Assembly: GCA_031254715.1 (NCBI GenBank)
Contig: JAIRTY010000762.1
Span: 1-10,618, forward strand
From: Nocardiopsaceae bacterium
GTDB lineage: Bacteria > Actinomycetota > Actinomycetes > Streptosporangiales > Streptosporangiaceae
DNA length: 10,618 nt
Direction: 5' to 3'
Part shown: positions 6,240-10,618 of the stretch, one piece after another
Layout: every line of letters begins with the position of its first letter
How positions within the stretch are numbered: position 1 is the first letter of the stretch
Made by a program: the position numbers and the translations under genes
Notes under the pieces: model-generated
Database searches by the model: none
What the model was told of the DNA's origin: nothing
The model's input: only the letters and a program-made list of their open reading frames with translations

Positions 6240-7283
6240 GTGGCAGAGGCTATCCGCGGCCCTGGCCCGGCCGGGGGCACCGGGGGTGCCGCCCCGGCGG
6301 CGCGCCGGGGCTGGTGGCGGTACTGGCAGATCGTGCCCATCGCGGTGGTCATGTGGGCACTCGACGCCGTGGACAGTTTCCGCTCCGGCACGCAGTCCGC
6401 CGGCATCGCCCACGCCCCCGTCATCGGCCGCGCCAGCGACGCGATCGGCGGCTCGTTCGGCCAGGTCATGAACCAGTGGACGAGCGCGCACCCGCTGGCC
6501 GCCGTCCCCGCGACCGCCTACTACATCGTGCTGCACGTGCTGGTCACCGGCACCGCCGGGATCCTGCTGCTACGGGCGGGCCGACCGTCGCTGCGGCTGC
6601 ACCGCAACGCGCTGATACTCACGCAGGTGACCGGGCTGGCAGTGTTCTGGTGGTATCCGGTGGCGCCGCCGCGGATGCTGCCCGGCTATCACGACACTGC
6701 CGCCGCTACCGTGCCGGTCTTCTCCAACCTGCTGCAAACCCACGCGGCCGACCAGTTCGCTTCGTTCCCGTCGCTGCACGTCGCCTGGGCGCTGTGGGTG
6801 GCGATCGCCGCCGGGTCCCTGCTGCGCCGCCGGGCATGGCGGGCGGCGGTGTGGGCCTACCCGGCGCTGACCGTCGCCGACGTGCTGGCCACCGCCAACC
6901 ACTACCTGCTGGACGTGATCGCCGCTCCGGCCGTCGTCGCGGCCGGGTACGCGGCCGCCGCGGCACTGCCCGCCCTCGCCCGTCACGTGCGGCTGCGGCG
7001 GCTGCCGGTCCGCCCGGCTGGTGCCCGCCCGTTCCCGGCGGGCCTGGTGGCCCCCAGCCCGTTCCAGGTCCGCCCGGCCCTCACGCGCCCGCTCACTGCC
7101 TGGCAGGGTCTCGCGGCCGGTCACGCGATCCAGGCCGCGGCGGTCAGGGCCGCGGCCGCCATGGGCACCGCGGCCGCCCTGATGACCGGCATCCCCCCGG
7201 TCATGCTCACCGGGGGGATGTCATCGCTGCCCGGGGCACACCGCCGGGCACAGTCCCCGCTCACCGCCGGGGGGGCCGGCTAG
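6240..7283 (+). CDS. PAP2/Aur1-like phosphatase-type integral membrane protein
   Basis: 347 residues from the GTG at 6240, preceded by GGAGGGGG (6227-6234), 5 nt away. A soluble Gly/Ala N-terminus is followed by hydrophobic helices at roughly 30-45, 88-112, 124-140, 178-195, 202-217 and 226-248. The PAP2-type acid phosphatase signature is present: PPRMLPG at 143-149, SFPSLH at 175-180 (catalytic-type H180) and NHYLLD at 220-225 (H221, D225). This arrangement is that of the PAP2_3 / inositolphosphotransferase Aur1-Ipt1-like group, which act on lipid phosphates or lipid headgroups at the membrane. The exact substrate is not predictable. After about residue 250 comes a Pro/Ala/Arg-rich tail of about 100 residues that is not part of the PAP2 fold. 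The frame is open further upstream to 6177, but the ribosome site fixes the start at 6240. It probably answers to the divergent MarR regulator. Confidence 0.85.
   Translation: MAEAIRGPGPAGGTGGAAPAARRGWWRYWQIVPIAVVMWALDAVDSFRSGTQSAGIAHAPVIGRASDAIGGSFGQVMNQWTSAHPLAAVPATAYYIVLHVLVTGTAGILLLRAGRPSLRLHRNALILTQVTGLAVFWWYPVAPPRMLPGYHDTAAATVPVFSNLLQTHAADQFASFPSLHVAWALWVAIAAGSLLRRRAWRAAVWAYPALTVADVLATANHYLLDVIAAPAVVAAGYAAAAALPALARHVRLRRLPVRPAGARPFPAGLVAPSPFQVRPALTRPLTAWQGLAAGHAIQAAAVRAAAAMGTAAALMTGIPPVMLTGGMSSLPGAHRRAQSPLTAGGAG
7188..7222 (+). repeat. Strong perfect hairpin near the 3' end of the PAP2 gene
   Basis: A perfect 12-bp inverted repeat, 7190-7201 (CATCCCCCCGGT) and 7209-7220, with a 7-nt loop. 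It can be lengthened by a G-T and a G-C pair to 14. It lies inside the coding sequence (residues about 317-328, GIPPVMLTGGMS), 61 bp before the stop codon. It could stabilise the mRNA end or impede polymerase, but there is no T-tract after it. Confidence 0.55.
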
Positions 7284-7326
7284 TGGCGCTTCCCGCCGGC
7301 AGCTCAACGGCCACCGGCGTGCGCCA
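7284..7326. terminator. Probable bidirectional terminator between convergent genes
   Basis: Starting right after the PAP2 stop, TGGCGC (7284-7289) pairs with GCGCCA (7321-7326), and inside that CGCCGG (7294-7299) pairs with CCGGCG (7314-7319). The 4/1-nt internal loop gives a two-part stem with a 14-nt apical loop. It fills most of the 59-bp gap between the convergent PAP2 and DUF1232 genes. There is no T-tract on either side, which is usual for high-GC actinobacterial terminators. Confidence 0.5.
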
Positions 7327-7342
7327 GGCACAGGCGTCAGTG

Positions 7343-7801
7343 TCACTCCCCGGGAGGTGGTGGCCGCCGCCGCGGATCAGCCGGGCTCGGCGGGGCCAGA
7401 CCAGCCAGGCGGCACAGGGCAGCGAACCCGGCCTCGGTGCCGGGCCATTGGCGCCGGACCGCCGGTAGGCCCGCCCGGTGCACGACCCAGCGCAGCACAG
7501 CCGCCGTGATGATGGCGTCGTCGGCGTAACCCAGCACCGGGATGAAGTCGGGCACCAGGTCAACCGGGGAGGCAAGATAGGCCAGCAGCAACGCGACCGC
7601 GATCCGCGCACCGCGCGGCAGGCTGCGGTCACCGGCCAGCCGGGGCAGCAGCCTTAGCAGGTCAGGCAGCAGTCGCAATGCCTCACGCAACAACCCGCCG
7701 CGCGGCCGCGCGATGATCAGTGCCACCACGAGCGCCGCCCATGCCAGCAGCAATCCCGCCGCCAGCCCGAGCAGCAGATCCAGCCACCAGGACCCCCACA
7801 C
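7343..7801 (-). CDS. DUF1232 (YkvA-type) membrane protein
   Basis: 152 residues from a GTG at 7801, with AGGGA at 7812-7808 on the - strand, 6 nt upstream. Residues about 7-31 form a membrane helix. A basic, leucine-rich amphipathic stretch (36-62) follows. Residues about 66-108 contain the DUF1232 signature SPVDLVPDFIPVLGYADD (78-95) with its hydrophobic flanks. The tail (135-152) is Pro/Arg-rich. DUF1232 proteins are small membrane-associated proteins without an assigned biochemical role, so no function is given here. The gene converges on the PAP2 gene and is divergent from the small membrane protein starting at 7919. The family call rests on the characteristic PVDLxPDxIPxxGxxDD motif. Confidence 0.88.
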   Translation of the reverse strand: MWGSWWLDLLLGLAAGLLLAWAALVVALIIARPRGGLLREALRLLPDLLRLLPRLAGDRSLPRGARIAVALLLAYLASPVDLVPDFIPVLGYADDAIITAAVLRWVVHRAGLPAVRRQWPGTEAGFAALCRLAGLAPPSPADPRRRPPPPGE

Positions 7802-7905
7802 ACACCATCCCTAGCACACGGCAATGCACCCGGGCCGCTGGCCGCAGGCGCCGCGCCAGGCCCTCCCGGCCGAGAGCATCCGTCCCGGGGCGGAAGGCAC
7901 GGCGG

Positions 7906-7911
7906 TACCTT
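7906..7911 (+). promoter_or_regulatory. Candidate -10 box for a leaderless small membrane-protein gene
   Basis: TACCTT (7906-7911) ends 7 nt before the ATG at 7919, where transcription would begin at the start codon. No Shine-Dalgarno is present next to that ATG. The -35 region (about 7883-7888, TCCCGG) does not fit the consensus, so the assignment is tentative. The rest of the 117-bp divergent gap (7802-7918) shows no RNA gene. Confidence 0.35.
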
Positions 7912-7918
7912 AATTCGC

Positions 7919-8290
7919 ATGCGGCGGGAGAGCACCTACACCAGGCTCGGGTGGATCTGCCTGATAGTTGTCGGTGCCGGCATCCTGGGCTTTGGTCTCG
8001 TCGCTGTCGTGGCGCCGGGATCCGGCAATCAGCCGCTCATGCGAGCCGACGGCCTGGCCTCGATTGGCCTGGGCCTGTTCGGCGTAATGACCACTTGGGT
8101 GCCGTTTCGCCGCGGGGAGCGGTGGGCGTGGGTCACGCTCTGGTTTTATCCCGTCTTCTGGGCCGTGCACCTGGCCGCCCGGCTGCCGCCGGGCAAGGAC
8201 CATATCCATCAGGTCGTGTTCATCGTGCTGTCGCTGGCAGGCCTGCTGTTGCCGGTCCGGGAATTCTTCCCGAGGACTGGTCGCGCCTAG
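7919..8290 (+). CDS. Small four-helix integral membrane protein, unknown function
   Basis: 123 residues starting MRRESTYTRLGW. Hydrophobic segments lie at about 10-32, 44-62, 69-88 and 97-113, joined by short charged turns (FRRGER; RLPPGKDH). A basic N-terminus suggests N-in topology. There is no signal peptide cleavage site and no catalytic motif I can recognise. The gene has no adjacent Shine-Dalgarno but has a -10-like TACCTT just upstream, so it may be leaderless. It converges on the VTT-domain gene, and both stops lie in one CTAG (8287-8290). Codon use matches the neighbours. The open frame, hydrophobic pattern and tight convergent packing support a real gene. Confidence 0.75.
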   Translation: MRRESTYTRLGWICLIVVGAGILGFGLVAVVAPGSGNQPLMRADGLASIGLGLFGVMTTWVPFRRGERWAWVTLWFYPVFWAVHLAARLPPGKDHIHQVVFIVLSLAGLLLPVREFFPRTGRA

Positions 8291-9093
8291 CCGTCCCCGG
8301 GCGGTGCGGTCTCTGAGGTCGCCACCGCGAGCGGGGCAGCGGCCCGCGCCCCGGAAGCGCGCTGGCGCCAGGCCCGCCAGATGTGAGGGACGATCATGGT
8401 GAGGACGGGGAGGCAGACCGCCAGCAGCGCGTAGCGGGAAACCAGCCCGGCCATCGCCACCCCGCTCCCGCCCAGCAGGGAGCCGAGCACTGTGAGGACG
8501 GTCACCCAGGCCGTCGTCCCGATGGCATCGGCGATGAGGAACGGGAACAGCGGCAGCCCCAGCCAGCCGGCCGCGGCGTAGACGGGGGTCTGGGTGCCGC
8601 CGGGCAGGAACGCCGACATCGCCACCAGCGGGGCCGCGAGCCGGACGCCCCGGCGCTGCACGAGGTCGACCCGGGCGGCGGCGCGAGGGCTGCTGGCCAG
8701 TTTCCCGACGAAACGCCGGCCCCAGCGCCTGCCGGCCCACCACAGGATCCAGTCCGAGCGCATCATCGACGGCAGCGCGGCGGCGACCACGACGCCCGGC
8801 TGCGGGTGGTGGTGCACCGCCGCGAACGCGGCTGCCGCCACCACCGACGGATTCGATCCCGCGAGCATTTCCAGCAGCACGGGATGCGACGCGATCAGGA
8901 CCGGCGTCAGCGGGATCATGGCCATCGCGTAGGCGACACTCGCCCCGATCGCGGCCACGATGAGCAGGTCTCCGCCCCGGGCCGGCCCGTGCCAAGGGCA
9001 CCAGCCCGCCCACCGTCCCGTCGGCCCCGGTGCCGCGGCAGTGGCCGCTGGCGCGGGCATGACCTGGCGGTCCGGCTCGTTCGATGTCGTCAT
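8287..9093 (-). CDS. VTT/DedA-like (SNARE-associated Golgi type) membrane protein
   Basis: 268 residues from the ATG at 9093, chosen because GGGAG lies 4 nt upstream (9102-9098) and because the frame above it up to 9210 is Arg/Pro/Gly-rich and not conserved-looking. Residues 1-40 are a Pro/Ala-rich soluble lead. Helices follow at about 42-68, 82-108, 152-178, 180-208 and 214-238. The middle has the DedA-type pattern: WILWWAGRRWGRRF (115-128), an amphipathic basic linker, then FLPGGTQTPVYAAAGWLGLP (162-181), equivalent to the re-entrant loop with conserved Pro/Gly. DedA/VTT proteins are linked to lipid flipping and envelope homeostasis. The typical F-x-R-x-x-P arginine is replaced here by LPGGTQTP, so this is a divergent member and the call is moderate. 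Confidence 0.65.
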   Translation of the reverse strand: MTTSNEPDRQVMPAPAATAAAPGPTGRWAGWCPWHGPARGGDLLIVAAIGASVAYAMAMIPLTPVLIASHPVLLEMLAGSNPSVVAAAAFAAVHHHPQPGVVVAAALPSMMRSDWILWWAGRRWGRRFVGKLASSPRAAARVDLVQRRGVRLAAPLVAMSAFLPGGTQTPVYAAAGWLGLPLFPFLIADAIGTTAWVTVLTVLGSLLGGSGVAMAGLVSRYALLAVCLPVLTMIVPHIWRAWRQRASGARAAAPLAVATSETAPPGDG

Positions 9094-9208
9094 GCGGCTC
9101 CCGCGCACGTTCGTGGTCTGCTCGCCAGGCGCCCTGTTACCGCAGGCCACGACATGCGGGCGGCCGGGTGCCACCACTGGCACAGGCCGGCCAGGGCCTT
9201 GCCCGCTC

Positions 9209-9235
9209 AACGTAACATCCCGGGGCCGGAGTTCC
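9209..9235 (-). promoter_or_regulatory. Possible ECF-sigma-type promoter for the VTT-domain gene
   Basis: On the - strand GGAAC (9235-9231) and GTT (9211-9209) are 19 bp apart. This resembles the GGAA(C/T)-N18-20-GTT layout of SigR/SigH-type stress promoters in actinobacteria. It lies about 115 bp upstream of the VTT start. The motif is short, so chance occurrence is possible. Confidence 0.22.
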
Positions 9236-9250
9236 CGGGCGCTCGCCGGC

Positions 9251-9326
9251 GGCCGTCAGGCGGCGGTGCCGCGGCGGCGGTCAGGCCGCGGCCTGATTGC
9301 GGGATCAGGCGGCGGTCAGACCGCGG
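9251..9326. repeat. Short degenerate direct repeats around the reductase stop codon
   Basis: GGCGGTCAGGCCGCGG (9276-9291) recurs at 9311-9326 with one mismatch (G to A). A poorer copy (GGCCGTCAGG) lies at 9251-9260. The copy at 9311-9326 contains the reductase stop codon. It looks like local duplication at the gene end, within the otherwise gene-free 9094-9315 stretch. Confidence 0.45.
9286..9315 (-). terminator. Stem-loop directly after the aldo/keto reductase stop
   Basis: GCCTGAT (9291-9297) pairs with ATCAGGC (9304-9310) around a 6-nt loop. Beyond a G-G mismatch, CCGC (9286-9289) pairs with GCGG (9312-9315). On the - strand it begins immediately after the reductase stop codon (9316-9318). 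There is no T-tract. It is a plausible rho-independent-like terminator or 3' stabiliser. Confidence 0.45.
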
Positions 9327-10170
9327 CGGTGATGGCGGCCGTCTCGGCCGGGCTCAGCTCGATGGCCGCGGCCGCGACGTTGTCCTCGACGTGACCGGGC
9401 GACCCGGATCCAGGGATCGGCAGCATCTGCGGCGACCTGGCGAGCAGCCAGGCCAGCACGACCTGCCGGGCGGTGACGCCGTGCGCGCTGGCGGCCTCGG
9501 TGACCGGGCCGGCCTCGTCGGCGCCCTGGATCGGGGCCCACGGCAGGAAGACGAGCTGTTCCTGCTCGCACAGGTCGACCATGGTCTCCCAGCGGCGGTC
9601 GCCGACGTTGTAGCGGTTCTGGACCGAGACGATCGGCGTCACCTGCTGCGCCTCGCGCAACTGTGACTCCGACACGTTCGAGATCCCGATGTGACGGATC
9701 TTCCCCTCGTCCTTGAGCTGGGCGAGCGCTCCGACCGACTCGGCGACCGGGACCTGCGGGTCGGGCCGGTGGAACTGGTAGAGGGGTATCTGGTCGAGCC
9801 GGAGCCGCCGCAGGCTGCCTTCGCACGCCTGCCGCAGATGCTCGGGCCGCCCGTCCGTGTCCCACCGGCCGGGTCCCGGGCGCACCATTCCGCCCTTGGT
9901 CGCGATCACCAGTTCGTCCGGGTACGGGTACAGCGTCTCGGCCAGCAGCGTCTCGCTCACCTCCGGCCCGTAGGAGTCGGCGGTGTCGATCAGCGTCACG
10001 CCGAGTTCCACCGCGCGCCTGACCGCCGCCTTGGCCTGGTCACGATCCGGCGGCTCCCGCCAGATCCCCGGCCCGGTGATGCGCATCGCGCCGAAGCCCA
10101 TCCGGTTCACGGTCAGGTCGCCGCCGAGGTCGATGGTCCCGGCCGCTCCGGCCACAGGCCGATCAGTCAT
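9316..10170 (-). CDS. Aldo/keto reductase family oxidoreductase
   Basis: 284 residues forming a TIM-barrel NADPH-dependent reductase of carbonyl compounds in the cytoplasm. The catalytic tetrad is visible: D62 and Y67 in LIDTADSYG, K92 in VIATKGG, H134 in YQFHRPDP. Family signatures are GFGAMRITG near the N-terminus, KIRHIGISNVS (157-167), a VSVQNRYN strand, and the C-terminal cofactor motif PIPGSGSPGHVEDN (251-264). Length is slightly below the usual 300-330, typical of the compact aldo/keto reductases common in actinomycetes. ATG 10170 has GGGAGGAG 4 nt upstream. The upstream flavoprotein gene ends 15 bp earlier on the same strand, so the two probably share an mRNA. The physiological substrate is unknown. 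Confidence 0.93.
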   Translation of the reverse strand: MTDRPVAGAAGTIDLGGDLTVNRMGFGAMRITGPGIWREPPDRDQAKAAVRRAVELGVTLIDTADSYGPEVSETLLAETLYPYPDELVIATKGGMVRPGPGRWDTDGRPEHLRQACEGSLRRLRLDQIPLYQFHRPDPQVPVAESVGALAQLKDEGKIRHIGISNVSESQLREAQQVTPIVSVQNRYNVGDRRWETMVDLCEQEQLVFLPWAPIQGADEAGPVTEAASAHGVTARQVVLAWLLARSPQMLPIPGSGSPGHVEDNVAAAAIELSPAETAAITAAV

Positions 10171-10185
10171 GTGACTCCTCCCGGT

Positions 10186-10618
10186 TCACAGTCCGTACGC
10201 CTCCAGCAGCCGCAGCCAGACCTCGCTGATCGTGGGGAACGGCGGCACGGCGTGCCAGAGGCGGTCAAGCGGCACCTGGCCTGCCACCGCGACGGTCGCT
10301 GAATGTAGCAGGTCAGCGGTGTCCTGACCGGCGAACGTGGCGCCCACGACGACGCGCCTGGCCTCGTCCACGATCATGCACGCCCGGCCGCGGTACCCGT
10401 CGGCTTGCAGCCCGGCCCCTGCTGCCGCGGTCATGTCCACCTCGACCGCACGCACGTCGATGCCCCGCGCCCGGGCGCCGGCCTCGGTCAGCCCGGCCGA
10501 GCACACCTCCGGATCTGTGAACACGACCTGGGTGGTGACGGTGTGGTCGGCCCAGGCGGCCAGCGACGGACCGTCGCCCGGCCTGCCAGCGGCCCGCGCC
10601 GCGATCACGTCCCCGCAG
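10186..10618 (-). CDS. Pyridine nucleotide-disulfide oxidoreductase-family flavoprotein, C-terminal part (5' end outside window)
   Basis: About 144 C-terminal residues are present. The frame is open through the window edge, so the GTG at 10608 is internal. The visible part opens with GDVIAARAAG, matching the FAD-binding GD motif before the dimerisation domain. Then comes the dimerisation domain: VVFTDPEVCSAGLTEAGARARG, a YRGRACMIVDEARRVVVGATFAG strand pair, and the end HAVPPFPTISEVWLRLLEAYGL. The His and Glu of the latter correspond to the His-Glu dyad contributed across the dimer interface in lipoamide dehydrogenase and mercuric reductase. Without the N-terminal CxxxxC region I cannot tell a disulfide reductase from a redox-inactive NAD(P)/FAD oxidoreductase. 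It precedes the aldo/keto reductase by 15 bp in a likely two-gene operon. Confidence 0.88.
   Translation of the reverse strand, partial: CGDVIAARAAGRPGDGPSLAAWADHTVTTQVVFTDPEVCSAGLTEAGARARGIDVRAVEVDMTAAAGAGLQADGYRGRACMIVDEARRVVVGATFAGQDTADLLHSATVAVAGQVPLDRLWHAVPPFPTISEVWLRLLEAYGL

Noticed and set aside
6152..6469. Upstream extension of the MarR frame
   Set aside because: The extra residues are antisense to the PAP2 coding region and do not look like MarR; a promoter sits between them and GTG 6151.
7802..7918. Possible tRNA or tRNA-Sec in the divergent gap
   Set aside because: No acceptor stem, T-loop or long variable arm could be assembled from the sequence.
8383..9666. 427-codon + strand frame across the VTT gene and into the reductase
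   Set aside because: Composition is Arg/Gly/His/Asp-rich without motifs and it lies antisense to two genes with ribosome sites and recognisable motifs.

Overview
The window comes from a very GC-rich genome with strong third-position GC, GTG and ATG starts, long antisense shadow frames and short intergenic gaps. Together with the protein types (an actinobacterial-style selenocysteine formate dehydrogenase with an NrfD anchor, leaderless-looking starts), this points to a soil-type actinomycete. I cannot name the genus.

Left part (1-5335). After the last codons of a membrane protein (1-87) lies a three-gene formate dehydrogenase operon on the + strand: fdhA (122-3385), fdhB (3391-4302) and an NrfD-type membrane subunit (4299-5255). 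fdhA is broken by an in-frame TGA at 686-688. It sits exactly where the Mo/W-liganding selenocysteine of FdnG/FdhF enzymes is found, and a hairpin with a GGTCT loop, placed as in E. coli fdhF, follows it. It is therefore one gene of 1087 residues with Sec189, not two ORFs. Electrons would pass from formate through the Sec/Mo site, five 4Fe-4S clusters (one in FdhA, four in FdhB) and the NrfD subunit to the quinone pool. FdhA has no visible Tat signal, so the catalytic head probably faces the cytoplasm. A 17-codon ORF with a good Shine-Dalgarno sequence follows the operon.

Middle part (5332-7801). On the - strand are a small, very acidic protein made of 12-residue repeats (5332-5589) and, upstream of it, a MarR-family regulator (5657-6151). 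The regulator is divergent from a PAP2/Aur1-like phosphatase membrane protein (6240-7283). The 88-bp gap holds two divergent promoter candidates whose -35 boxes overlap, plus a perfect 7+5+7 inverted repeat at the PAP2 transcription start and ribosome site. This looks like a compact regulatory switch. A DUF1232 membrane protein (7343-7801, -) converges on the PAP2 gene, with a stem-loop between them.

Right part (7919-10618). A small four-helix membrane protein (7919-8290, +) converges on a VTT/DedA-like membrane protein (8287-9093, -), and the two stop codons share one CTAG. Further on, on the - strand, are an aldo/keto reductase (9316-10170) and the C-terminal part of an FAD/NAD(P) disulfide-type oxidoreductase that runs off the window edge (10186-10618). 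These two are 15 bp apart and probably co-transcribed.

No rRNA, tRNA, CRISPR array, transposase or phage gene was seen. The selenocysteine machinery (selA, selB, selD, tRNA-Sec) is not in the window.
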